Shown here piece by piece: positions 7,253 to 14,070 of a stretch of 15,857 bases of DNA (position 1 is the first letter of the stretch; the number at the start of each line of letters is the position of its first letter). The stretch is from JBKJZO01 sp046715235. Lineage in GTDB: Bacteria > Actinomycetota > Actinomycetes > BP-191. The position numbers and the translations under genes are program-made. The notes under the pieces were generated by a model. That model made no database searches. It was not told the DNA's origin and saw nothing but the letters and a program-made list of their open reading frames with translations. The stretch is from the NCBI GenBank assembly GCA_046715235.1, contig JBKJZO010000175.1, positions 1-15,857 of the forward strand, given 5' to 3'.

Positions 7253-8058
7253 GAGGCGACAGCGTCGTCGAGCCCGGCCCAGGGCTCGCGCGCGGCGGCC
7301 ACAGCCCGGCCTTCGGCGCACACCGAGAGGAAGTCGCACCACGAGCATGCGGCGGACGGCCGGGCGGGATGAGCCGCGGCCTCGGCCGCCTCGGCCGCGA
7401 TGTCTTCGGCGAGCCGGACATGCCGGCCGAGCGACTCGTCGGTGTGGGTCCAGGTGGAGACGGTGCCCGTCGGCACGTGGTGCAGCTCCACGGTGCGACA
7501 GCGCCGGCGCAGCGTGCGCTCGGCGGCCATCGAGTAGATGGCGAGCGCGAGCGAGCCGCGAGCGTCGTCGTCGGTGGTAGGACGGCGCCCGGTCTTGTAG
7601 TCGACGATGACAAGCTCGTCGCCGCGGCGATCGATGCGGTCGACCCGCCCCGACAACGCGAGCCTGCGGGTGCGGGTCGCAACAGTGCGCTCAACGCCGA
7701 CCGGCTCGTCGGCCGGATCGAGCGTGCCGGCATAGCCCTCGACCAGATCCTCGGCGCGCTGCCGGTGCCGGGCCTCCTGCGCGTCGTCGCGGTAGCCGTC
7801 ACGGATCCAGGAGAGACCGACGAGTGCCCGGGCCGCGGCCGGCGTACGGCGGACCAGCGGCAAGTCCCACCAGCTGCGGAGGGCGTTGTGCACGCTGGCA
7901 CCGAACGAGTTGTGCGCCCACGGCTTGCCTTTGGGCGGCGTCGGGCGGTCGAGGTAGACCATGCGGTAACGACGCGGGCAGTCGAGCCATGCATTCAGCC
8001 GGGACGGCGTGCACGCGAAGAGCCGTGCCGGCATGCCTTCGAGCGGCATCTGATCCAT
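7249..8058 (-). CDS. PD-(D/E)XK nuclease family protein with Fe-S cluster motif (RecB/Cas4-like)
   Basis: A 269-aa stand-alone nuclease of the RecB/Cas4 exonuclease superfamily. Motifs in order: Cys27 in LDCPRRYR, His57 in GASVHNAL (motif I), Asp140 in LSGRVDRID (motif II), Asp153 and Lys155 in IVDYKTG (motif III), and a C-terminal Cys triplet C238-x2-C241-x5-C247. Cys27 plus the triplet match the four-Cys 4Fe-4S signature of Cas4 and AddB. The motif IV Gln often seen in QxxxY is not evident; the segment here is LALAIYSMAA. No cas genes or arrays are nearby, so this is the common orphan actinobacterial form, probably acting in DNA repair. ATG 8058 is preferred for the start; Met4 (8049) is an alternative. 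It heads an operon with coaA (GTGA overlap) and is divergent from the DinB-like gene. Confidence 0.9.
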   Translation of the reverse strand: MDQMPLEGMPARLFACTPSRLNAWLDCPRRYRMVYLDRPTPPKGKPWAHNSFGASVHNALRSWWDLPLVRRTPAAARALVGLSWIRDGYRDDAQEARHRQRAEDLVEGYAGTLDPADEPVGVERTVATRTRRLALSGRVDRIDRRGDELVIVDYKTGRRPTTDDDARGSLALAIYSMAAERTLRRRCRTVELHHVPTGTVSTWTHTDESLGRHVRLAEDIAAEAAEAAAHPARPSAACSWCDFLSVCAEGRAVAAAREPWAGLDDAVAS

Positions 8059-8094
8059 GAGCTCATGGTCCCACCCTGCTGTGACAACCGGCCT

Positions 8095-8100
8095 TACCCT
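8095..8100 (+). promoter_or_regulatory. Putative -10 element (TACCCT) for a leaderless DinB-like gene
   Basis: TACCCT matches TAnnnT and ends 6 nt before ATG 8107, leaving no room for a ribosome-binding site. The 48-bp divergent gap to the nuclease start must hold both promoters. Confidence 0.45.
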
Positions 8101-8106
8101 CGCGGC

Positions 8107-8571
8107 ATGGACACGCGCGCGCTCAGCGCGGCCTATGCCGCGTTGTTGTCCGAAGCTGCCGCCGGGGGGTTCAGAGAACCGTCGCCCGGACACTGGACGG
8201 CGGGCATGTTGCTCGCGCACATCGCGATCAACGACGCGCTGCTCCTCGGCGTGACGCGCGCGCTTGCCGCCGGCACGCTCGCCGCATATGACAACGCGGC
8301 GGCCGTCGCGGAAACGGAGCTGCGGCGCGTGGCCGACAAGCTCGGCTGGGACGGCTTGCTCGGCGAGGTCCGGCGCAGTGCCGACGCGCTCATCGAGGCC
8401 GTGCACGGGTTGACCCAGGAGCAGGGCCAGCGGCTCGTCGATACACGCATCGTCGACGGGGGTGCGACAAAGGTCGACGACGCGGTGCCGTGGGATCGCC
8501 TGCTCGTCGTACAGGCCCAGACTCACCTGCCCTCGCTCACCCGGCAGCTGGTAGCCCTCCGCACCGCGTGA
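8107..8571 (+). CDS. DinB-like / maleylpyruvate isomerase N-terminal-type helical-bundle protein
   Basis: A 154-aa four-helix-bundle protein of the DinB/mycothiol-dependent maleylpyruvate isomerase superfamily. Supporting features: PSPGHWTAGMLLAHI with His38 at the first metal position, an acidic amphipathic second half, and a closing helix VVQAQTHLPSLTRQL with His140. Classical members have an HxxxH in that last helix; here the second His is replaced by Leu144, so the usual three-His metal site is incomplete and activity may differ or be lost. Family members are often thiol-dependent transferases or of unknown role. Start ATG 8107 is fixed by the preceding -10 hexamer. It converges on the PHP gene with a single base between the two stop codons (TGA-C-TCA, 8569-8575). 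Confidence 0.75.
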   Translation: MDTRALSAAYAALLSEAAAGGFREPSPGHWTAGMLLAHIAINDALLLGVTRALAAGTLAAYDNAAAVAETELRRVADKLGWDGLLGEVRRSADALIEAVHGLTQEQGQRLVDTRIVDGGATKVDDAVPWDRLLVVQAQTHLPSLTRQLVALRTA

Positions 8572-8572
8572 C

Positions 8573-9436
8573 TCAGCCGGCAATCGGCGTCGCACCCGTC
8601 GCCGCGCTCGCGAGTGCCTCCCACACAGAAGGATCGGTCGTCTCGCAGCCGAGTCGGTGACCGGTGATGGTGCCGTGGTCGTCGCTGGACCCGGTCACCG
8701 CGAGTCCAAGCCCGCTCGCGAGCACGCGCAAACGCGACCGCGTGTCAGCCGGGTGGTCCGGGTGGTCGACCTCGAGCCCGTACAGGCCCGCGGCGGCCAT
8801 CGCGGCGGTGACGTCGTCGTCAACCACGCGGCCGCGCTGCGCCGCGCCGGGATGCGCGAACACCGTCACTCCCCCGGCGGCTCGCACCATGGCGATCGCG
8901 TCGATGGGATCGAGCGCGTACTTGTCGACGTACGCGCGGCCGCCCGAGCCGATCCATTCCGGGGTGAAGGCACTCCCCACGTCGGCGATGACGCCCGCCT
9001 CGATCATGGCCCGCGCGACATGCGGGCGGCCGACCGCCCCGCCCGCGGCGAGTTCGTGCACCCTCTCGACGGTGACGTCGACGCCCATTTCGCGCAGCCG
9101 CTGCACCATCGCCTCGGCCCTGCGGATCCGGTCGGTGCGCAGCCGATCGCGCGCCGCCGCGAACACCGGCTCATCCGCGTCGAACAGGTAGGCCAGCAGG
9201 TGCAGCGAGATCCGCTCGCCGGTGGCCGCGTCCAGCACCTCGCACGAGATCTCCGCACCGGGTACCAGAGTCAGTCCTGAGGGAAGCGAGGCGGTCGCCT
9301 CGGCGTGCCCCCCGACTGTGTCGTGGTCGGTGAGGGCTAGCACGTCGAGCCCGGCAGCGGCAGCCCGCCGCACGACGTCGGCCGGCTCCTGAGTGCCGTC
9401 GGACGCGGTCGAGTGCGAGTGCAGATCGATTCGCAT
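8573..9436 (-). CDS. PHP-domain phosphoesterase (YciV/TrpH-type nucleoside 3',5'-bisphosphatase)
   Basis: A 287-aa single-domain PHP enzyme, close to the typical length of the YciV/RnaAM (TrpH) group that hydrolyses nucleoside 3',5'-bisphosphates and can trim short RNA 5' ends. Metal ligands are all visible: HSHSTASDG (His6, His8, Asp13), LTDHDT (Asp37, His38), PGAEIS (Glu62), His79 in SLHLLAY, FAHPG, EVDHPDH and the C-terminal SSDDHG. A helical insertion (about residues 90-190) with RPHVARAMIEAG is characteristic of this subgroup. Start ATG 9436 gives the N-terminus MRIDLHSH; AGGAG lies 12 nt upstream. It is divergent from tldD and convergent with the DinB-like gene. The precise substrate is inferred from the family. 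Confidence 0.92.
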   Translation of the reverse strand: MRIDLHSHSTASDGTQEPADVVRRAAAAGLDVLALTDHDTVGGHAEATASLPSGLTLVPGAEISCEVLDAATGERISLHLLAYLFDADEPVFAAARDRLRTDRIRRAEAMVQRLREMGVDVTVERVHELAAGGAVGRPHVARAMIEAGVIADVGSAFTPEWIGSGGRAYVDKYALDPIDAIAMVRAAGGVTVFAHPGAAQRGRVVDDDVTAAMAAAGLYGLEVDHPDHPADTRSRLRVLASGLGLAVTGSSDDHGTITGHRLGCETTDPSVWEALASAATGATPIAG

Positions 9437-9473
9437 GCCGCGGTGGGGCTCCTCGTATGTGTCGGTGTCGCTG

Positions 9474-9479
9474 ATGGTA
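9474..9479 (-). promoter_or_regulatory. Putative -10 (TACCAT) for the PHP gene
   Basis: On the minus strand TACCAT lies 37 bp before the PHP start codon, predicting an untranslated leader of about 30 nt that contains AGGAG. It faces away from the putative tldD -10. Confidence 0.3.
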
Positions 9480-9485
9480 GCTGCG

Positions 9486-9491
9486 TAATGT
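9486..9491 (+). promoter_or_regulatory. Putative -10 (TAATGT) for the tldD-tldE operon
   Basis: TAATGT matches TAnnnT and would start transcription roughly 10 nt before ATG 9509, leaving GGAGGA (9500-9505) in the leader. This also argues against the in-frame ATG at 9488 as the start, since it lies inside the hexamer. Confidence 0.35.
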
Positions 9492-9508
9492 TGGGCACCG
9501 GAGGAACG

Positions 9509-10957
9509 ATGGAACTGGCAGCGATGGCGGACCTGGCGTGTGACCACGCGCGCAAGCTCGGTGTCGACTACGCCGACGTCCGGGGCATGCGCGAGGACTC
9601 CGAGACGATCGATGTGCGCGACGACACGGTCCGCGGTGTGGGCCGCACCTCGTCGCGGGGAGTCGGCATCCGGGTGCTGGTCGGTGGGTCGTGGGGATTC
9701 GCGTCGACTAACGAAGTGGACGAACGCGCGGTACGGCGGGCCACCGATCAGGCGGTCGAGATCGCCCGGGCCAGTACGTCGGCGCAGCGGGATCGGGTGC
9801 AGCTCGACGATTCACCGCCGCCCGCCGGCAGCTACGCCACCCCTCACCAACGCGACCCGTTCGACGTACCGCTGGCCGAGAAGGTCGACCACCTGCTGGC
9901 CGCGGCCGCATCGGGTCGTGAAGTTGCGGGCGTCACGTTCGTCCAGGCGACGCACGATGCGTGGAAGCGCACGACGCACTTCCGCTCGACGCTCGGCGGC
10001 AGCTTCGACCAGACCGTGGTGCAGCTCGGCGGAGGGGTGCGAGCGCTGGCGGCCAAGGCCGGCGACGTGCAGTGGCGCAGCTATCCCAACAGCTTCCGCG
10101 GTCAGTTCACCTGCGGGGGCTGGGAGGACGTCCTCGCGCTCGACCTCGCCGGACACGCCGCCGACACCGCTCGTGAGGCGGTCGCGCTGCTCGATGCGCC
10201 CGAGCTGCCACCCGCGCGCCGGACGTTGATCCTGGACTCGAGCCAGCTCGCCCTGCAGGTGCACGAGTCGGTCGGCCACCCGACCGAGCTGGACCGGATC
10301 CTCGGCATGGAGCGTGCCTTCGCGGGCACCAGCTTCGTCCAGGTCGGCGATCGCGGGCAGCTGCGCTACGGCTCCCCGCTCGTCACCATCACCGCCGACG
10401 CGACCACGCCCGGCGCGCTCGGCACGTTCGGCTTCGACGACGAAGGCGTGCCCGGGGGCGAGACGACGATCATCCGGGACGGTGTGCTGGTCGGCTTCCT
10501 GACCAACCGCGAGACCGCGGCCGTGATCGGGGAGCGGTCCAACGGCACAGCACGCGCCGACTCGTGGGGAGCCATCCCGCTCATCCGCATGAACAACGTG
10601 TCGCTGCAGCCGCACGAGGGCACCCGCGAGTCGATCGTCGCCGACACGAGCGACGGCGTACTGCTGCTGACCAACAAGTCGTGGTCGATCGATGACCGGC
10701 GCGTCAACTTCCAGTTCACCTGCGAGGCGGCGTACGAGATCCACCGCGGCGAGCGGGGCCGGCTCTACAAGAACCCGACGTATGCCGGGCGCACGACCGA
10801 TTTCTGGGGCGCCTGCGACGCGATCGGCGGTCGCGATGACTGGCGGGTGTGGGGCGTTCCCAACTGCGGCAAGGGGCAGCCGAGTCAGACCGCGCGGGTC
10901 GGCCACGGCGCGGCCACCGGGCGCTTCCGCGACATCAGCACTGGAGTCGGCGCATGA
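9509..10957 (+). CDS. tldD: TldD, metallopeptidase subunit of the TldD/TldE protease
   Basis: Catalytic partner of the heterodimeric TldD/TldE metalloprotease, which degrades unfolded peptides and in some bacteria matures or trims modified peptides (microcin B17 and related products, CcdA). At 482 aa it is full length. The zinc-binding HExxxH signature is H252-E-S-V-G-H257, followed by PTELDRI, and the third ligand is expected from the C-terminal VPNCGKGQPSQ segment (Cys453). DEAD-type SIDDRRVNFQF and FLTNRETA are further family blocks. Start ATG 9509 is preceded by GGAGGA. Its TGA overlaps the ATG of tldE as ATGA, so the two subunits are translationally coupled. No obvious peptide-precursor gene or cyclodehydratase lies nearby. 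Confidence 0.96.
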   Translation: MELAAMADLACDHARKLGVDYADVRGMREDSETIDVRDDTVRGVGRTSSRGVGIRVLVGGSWGFASTNEVDERAVRRATDQAVEIARASTSAQRDRVQLDDSPPPAGSYATPHQRDPFDVPLAEKVDHLLAAAASGREVAGVTFVQATHDAWKRTTHFRSTLGGSFDQTVVQLGGGVRALAAKAGDVQWRSYPNSFRGQFTCGGWEDVLALDLAGHAADTAREAVALLDAPELPPARRTLILDSSQLALQVHESVGHPTELDRILGMERAFAGTSFVQVGDRGQLRYGSPLVTITADATTPGALGTFGFDDEGVPGGETTIIRDGVLVGFLTNRETAAVIGERSNGTARADSWGAIPLIRMNNVSLQPHEGTRESIVADTSDGVLLLTNKSWSIDDRRVNFQFTCEAAYEIHRGERGRLYKNPTYAGRTTDFWGACDAIGGRDDWRVWGVPNCGKGQPSQTARVGHGAATGRFRDISTGVGA

Positions 10958-12300
10958 GCGGACTGGGCAAGGACAAGGCGCTCGCTCTCGCCGACATCGC
11001 CGTGCGCGTCCCGGGCGCCGACGCCGTCGAGGCGGCAATCACCGGCGGCGAGTCGGCACTGACCCGGTACGCCGACAGCCGGATTCATCAGAACACCGCC
11101 CGCGCCGACGGTCACCTCAACGTCCGCGTCGTCGTCGACGGCAGCCGCATCGGCGTGGTCGGGACGAACGAGCTCACCGAGGACGGCGTGCGCCGCGCGA
11201 CGACCGCGGCCATCGAGGCGGCACGGGTGACGCCGCCGGATCCGACGTTCGCCGGGCTGGCCCAACTGGGCACCTACGCCGACGCGGGCGTCTTCGACGA
11301 GCCCACGTCCGACTGCTCGCCGGACACGCGTGCCGGTGCCGTCGCGACGATGCTCGCGGGGCTGCCCGCCGGCATCCTCGGCTCCGGAGCGGTAGAGACG
11401 GCGTACAACGAGCTGGCAATCGCCAACACCAACGGTGTCCGGGCGTACTCCCGCACGACCCGTGCCAACGTGTCGATCCTCGCGACCGGCACGAACTCGA
11501 CCGGGTACGCCGAGGGCATGAGTGCTCGCTTCGCGGACGTCGACCTGGAGCGGCTCGCGGAGCAGGCGCGCCGCAAGGTCGAGCTCGGCCGCGACCCGGT
11601 CGGCGTACCCCCCGGCGACTACGCCGTCGTACTGGAGCCCTCGGCCGTTGCGACGATCGTCGACTTCCTCTGCTGGATGGCCTTCGCGGGCAGGGACTAC
11701 GTCGAGGGCCGCTCTCCGTTGTCGGGGCGATCGGGCCAACAGGTCTGCGACGCGAGCGTGACGATCGTGGACGACGGCCTGTCACCGCTCATCCCGGGCA
11801 TGCCGTTCGACTTCGAAGGCGTGCCCAAACAGCGCGTTCCCCTGATAGACAAGGGAATTGCCGCAGGCCCCGTGCACGATCTGGCGACCGCGAAGATGGT
11901 CGGCGCCGCGTCAACGGGCCACGGCCTGCCGGCGCCGAATCCCGAGGGCGGGATTCCGTTGCATCCTTTGATGGACACCGGCGACGCCGCGATGGACGAC
12001 CTCGTCGGCGGCCTTGAGCGCGGCCTTCTCGTCACGCGCTTCCACTACACGAACGTCGTCAACCCGATGGAGTCGACTATCACCGGCATGACCCGCGACG
12101 GCACGTTCCTCGTCGAGGAGGGCCGCATAAGGCACGGCGTGCACAACCTGCGCTTCACCGAGTCGATCCTCGCGGCACTGAGCGGCGTAGAGGCGGTCGG
12201 CGCGGAGGCCGAGACGTTCGGCGAGGGTTTCTTCGGCTGCACGCGTGCGCCGGCGCTGCGGCTCAGCCGGTTCGCGTTCACGTCGGCAACGACGTTCTAG
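10954..12300 (+). CDS. tldE: TldE/PmbA, non-catalytic subunit of the TldD/TldE protease
   Basis: A 448-aa partner of TldD. The family fold is recognisable from the N-terminal ADAVEAAITGGESALTRYADSRIHQN block, the central TGYAEGMSARFADVD, the PGDYAVVLEPSAVATIVDFL segment and the C-terminal NPMESTITGMTRDGTFLVEEG and LRFTESIL blocks. It lacks the HExxxH of TldD, as expected for the subunit that completes the cleft without binding metal. It probably forms the 1:1 heterodimer with the product of the upstream gene, supported by the ATGA overlap. The stop TAG (12298-12300) shares CTAG with the convergent DUF6758 gene. Confidence 0.95.
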   Translation: MSGLGKDKALALADIAVRVPGADAVEAAITGGESALTRYADSRIHQNTARADGHLNVRVVVDGSRIGVVGTNELTEDGVRRATTAAIEAARVTPPDPTFAGLAQLGTYADAGVFDEPTSDCSPDTRAGAVATMLAGLPAGILGSGAVETAYNELAIANTNGVRAYSRTTRANVSILATGTNSTGYAEGMSARFADVDLERLAEQARRKVELGRDPVGVPPGDYAVVLEPSAVATIVDFLCWMAFAGRDYVEGRSPLSGRSGQQVCDASVTIVDDGLSPLIPGMPFDFEGVPKQRVPLIDKGIAAGPVHDLATAKMVGAASTGHGLPAPNPEGGIPLHPLMDTGDAAMDDLVGGLERGLLVTRFHYTNVVNPMESTITGMTRDGTFLVEEGRIRHGVHNLRFTESILAALSGVEAVGAEAETFGEGFFGCTRAPALRLSRFAFTSATTF

Positions 12301-12968
12301 CTCTCCGACTCGACCAGCGTCTCCGGCGGCAGGTCGGTGGGGAGGATCCGAAGCCGCGGCGTCGGCGCCCCGAAGATAAGTGCGACCTCGGGATACTTCT
12401 GTTCCCGCAGATCCCGCAGCTCGAGCTTGCCGAGCACCGTCTGCGCGTTCTCGGGCCACACGATCGCCCAGAGCCAGCGGCCCATGGCTTCGCCGATGAA
12501 GGTGCAGCGGTCCTCGGCGGGCGCGGTGCGCCACAGCGGCGTGTCGTGACCGGCGGCGTCGAGTTTGACGTCAGGTGGGCCATCGGGCGGAGCGCCCGGG
12601 TCGGGGCCGGCCAGACCGGCGAACCGGGCTCCGAGCCCGATGCCTGGCTCTTCGGCGACGAGCATCAGGTCGGCAACGCCGCCCTTGGGCGCAGGTCCCG
12701 ACAGCGCGATCAGCGATGCAACGGCCCCGCTGCGGTCGTCGCCGACCCAGCCGACGCCGCTGACGATCCAGCCCATTGGAGGCGGGTGGGGTGACCAGAC
12801 GGGCACTCTGGCGTGGGAGACCAGCAGTTCGATCGCCGCAACGGTCAGGTGCGGCGCGAGGTGGAACGGCAATACCGAGCCGTGCCGGTCGCACTCCCAC
12901 GCACTGGACCAGTAGCCGGGCGCGCGCAGCACGCCGGCACAGCGCGGACACGTCGGCGGCTGTGTCAT
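12297..12968 (-). CDS. DUF6758 family protein (actinobacterial, unknown function)
   Basis: A 223-aa protein matching the pattern I know from the actinobacterial DUF6758 family: N-terminal zinc-ribbon-like CPRCxGxLRAPG...WECDRHG (Cys7, Cys10, Cys26, His29), then VPVWSPHPPPMGWIVSGVGWVGDDRSG, the LMLVAEEPGIGLGARFAGL block, and LWAIVWPENA. Function is unknown; the Cys/His set suggests structural zinc. Start ATG 12968 is the first Met before CPRC; the Shine-Dalgarno is weak (GCGAG). It is convergent with tldE, sharing CTAG, and lies downstream of the 64-aa membrane-protein gene on the same strand, 53 nt apart. Confidence 0.88.
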   Translation of the reverse strand: MTQPPTCPRCAGVLRAPGYWSSAWECDRHGSVLPFHLAPHLTVAAIELLVSHARVPVWSPHPPPMGWIVSGVGWVGDDRSGAVASLIALSGPAPKGGVADLMLVAEEPGIGLGARFAGLAGPDPGAPPDGPPDVKLDAAGHDTPLWRTAPAEDRCTFIGEAMGRWLWAIVWPENAQTVLGKLELRDLREQKYPEVALIFGAPTPRLRILPTDLPPETLVESES

Positions 12969-12981
12969 CTCGCGATCAACG

Positions 12982-13005
12982 TGACGTGAGGCCGGTGAGA
13001 CGTCA
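12982..13005. promoter_or_regulatory. Inverted repeat TGACGT-N12-ACGTCA upstream of the DUF6758 gene
   Basis: Six-base arms (12982-12987 and 13000-13005) centred about 25 bp upstream of ATG 12968, in the 53-bp gap after the small membrane-protein gene. Spacing of the half-sites (about 18 bp centre to centre) suits a dimer binding two turns apart, but the arms are short and chance is possible. Confidence 0.25.
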
Positions 13006-13021
13006 AGCGCGTGTCGATGCT

Positions 13022-13216
13022 CTAGTGACGCTCCTCGATCACCTCTTCGACGACGGGTTCGGAGCGCACCACCCGGCGAACTCGGGTGTGGCTCGCGCCG
13101 ACTGGGCGTTCGATGACGACGGTGCGCGACGCCCGCCGACCCAGGTTCGGCGGCCCGAAAGCCAGCGCGAGAGCCGTGACGATCAGCAGGGCGACGATCA
13201 GCAGCGCGGCTTCCAT
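13022..13216 (-). CDS. Small single-pass membrane protein (64 aa)
   Basis: An unrecognised small protein. Residues 3-22 (AALLIVALLIVTALALAFG) form one strong transmembrane helix at the N-terminus, followed by a cytoplasmic-looking tail with basic patches (RRASR, RVRRVVR) and an acidic end (EEVIEE). Start ATG 13216 is chosen because GAGGAG lies 5 nt upstream. A GTG 6 nt earlier is too close to that site. It precedes the DUF6758 gene on the same strand and is divergent from the Nudix gene, with a 62-bp gap between start codons. The good ribosome-binding site and clean helix make it likely to be real; no function is assigned. Confidence 0.75.
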   Translation of the reverse strand: MEAALLIVALLIVTALALAFGPPNLGRRASRTVVIERPVGASHTRVRRVVRSEPVVEEVIEERH

Positions 13217-13266
13217 GTTCACTCCTCGACTCCGCCGCAGAACGGCGACGGGCTCCCCGGTACAGG

Positions 13267-13272
13267 GACAAT
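13267..13272 (+). promoter_or_regulatory. Putative -10 (GACAAT) for a leaderless Nudix transcript
   Basis: GACAAT keeps the conserved A at position 2 and T at position 6 and ends 6 nt before the GTG at 13279, where no Shine-Dalgarno is seen. Weaker than the two TAnnnT examples elsewhere in the window. Confidence 0.3.
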
Positions 13273-13278
13273 GCCCGG

Positions 13279-13719
13279 GTGGCGGGTGCCGAAAACGCGG
13301 AAGGGGAGCGTCTGGTCACGCTGTGTGCCGGCGCGGTGATCCGCGACGGCGAGGGGCGCCTGCTCGTCATACAGCGAAGGAATGACCCGAGCCGCGGTTG
13401 CTGGACGCTGCCTGGTGGGCGGGCCGAGCCCGGGGAGGCGTTGCAGGAGACCGCGCGCCGCGAGGTCGCCGAGGAGACCGGACTCGACGTGGCGATCGGC
13501 CCCGAGCTGGGCATAGCCGAAATGCGGTACGTCGACGCGGCCGGCGATGCGCGGGTGCTGCAGATCCACGATTTCGAGGCCACGGTGGTGGGCGGCCGGC
13601 TGGCCGCGGGCGACGACGCCGTCGATGTCGGCTGGATGTCGCACAGCCAGTTGAGCGAGCTCGAGCTCACGCCTGATCTGCTGGCGATCCTCGAGTCGTT
13701 CGGGGTGGTGTTCGACTGA
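13279..13719 (+). CDS. Nudix hydrolase
   Basis: A 146-aa single-domain Nudix enzyme that should hydrolyse a nucleoside diphosphate linked to another moiety, using Mg2+ or Mn2+. The Nudix box is complete: G47-x5-E53-x7-R61-E62-V63-x-E65-E66-x-G68-L69, within PGGRAEPGEALQETARREVAEETGL. The upstream strand VTLCAGAVIRDGEGRLLVIQRR and the WTLPGG entry are typical of ADP-ribose pyrophosphatase/MutT-like members. Substrate cannot be read from sequence. GTG 13279 is used as the start because no in-frame ATG precedes the domain. It is convergent with the small membrane-protein gene ending at 13730. Confidence 0.92.
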   Translation: MAGAENAEGERLVTLCAGAVIRDGEGRLLVIQRRNDPSRGCWTLPGGRAEPGEALQETARREVAEETGLDVAIGPELGIAEMRYVDAAGDARVLQIHDFEATVVGGRLAAGDDAVDVGWMSHSQLSELELTPDLLAILESFGVVFD

Positions 13720-13729
13720 GCGCGCGGGC

Positions 13730-13900
13730 TTAGCCGAGCGCTCCGCGCGACTCGGCGCCGACGAGAGCGACGAGCACTGCAGCCATCACGACGTACAGGA
13801 AGAACACGTGCAGCCGTGGCCGCTGGATCTGGTGTACGTGATCACTGACGACCGTCGCGCCGACGGTCCCTGCGGTGAACATGATCGTGAACATCAGCAT
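13730..13900 (-). CDS. Small two-helix membrane protein (56 aa)
   Basis: Unrecognised. Two hydrophobic helices, MLMFTIMFTAGTVGATVV and VFFLYVVMAAVLVALVGA, are joined by a short His/Arg linker (DHVHQIQRPRLH), giving a hairpin membrane protein. ATG 13900 is preferred because GAGGA (complement 13908-13912) lies 7 nt upstream. An in-frame ATG at 13963 would add 21 hydrophilic residues (77 aa in total) but has no ribosome-binding site. It ends 11 bp from the Nudix stop and is divergent from the next membrane-protein gene. Confidence 0.6.
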   Translation of the reverse strand: MLMFTIMFTAGTVGATVVSDHVHQIQRPRLHVFFLYVVMAAVLVALVGAESRGALG

Positions 13901-13965
13901 GCGCGAGTCCTCGTGGTCGGCGACCGGATGGCGTCTTCCATCTCCATCGGACGCGCTCGCCATTT

Positions 13966-13981
13966 CGTTTAGACCGTTTAG
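13966..13981. promoter_or_regulatory. Direct repeat CGTTTAG x2, 9-bp period, in a divergent gap
   Basis: Two identical heptamers (13966-13972 and 13975-13981) separated by AC, just upstream of the alternative ATG at 13963 and between two divergent small membrane-protein genes. A/T-rich motifs like this are uncommon in this window. It might be a regulator-binding site. Confidence 0.3.
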
Positions 13982-14070
13982 GCAGCAGAGCGTTGAGGCG
14001 GAAAAGTAGACGGGCGTCGGACGCCGCGTCTCGAAAACCGGAGAACTTGCGCGAGGGGGAGACTCGTCGA

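Noticed and set aside
7249..8058. Cas4-like nuclease as part of a CRISPR-Cas system
   Set aside because: No repeat-spacer array and no other cas gene is present in the window; orphan nucleases of this type are widespread in Actinomycetota.
13721..13749. CGCGCGG/CCGCGCG inverted repeat between Nudix and the small membrane-protein gene, as a terminator
   Set aside because: Only 7-bp arms of pure C/G with a 15-nt loop and no T-run, overlapping the end of the - strand gene; expected by chance in such sequence.
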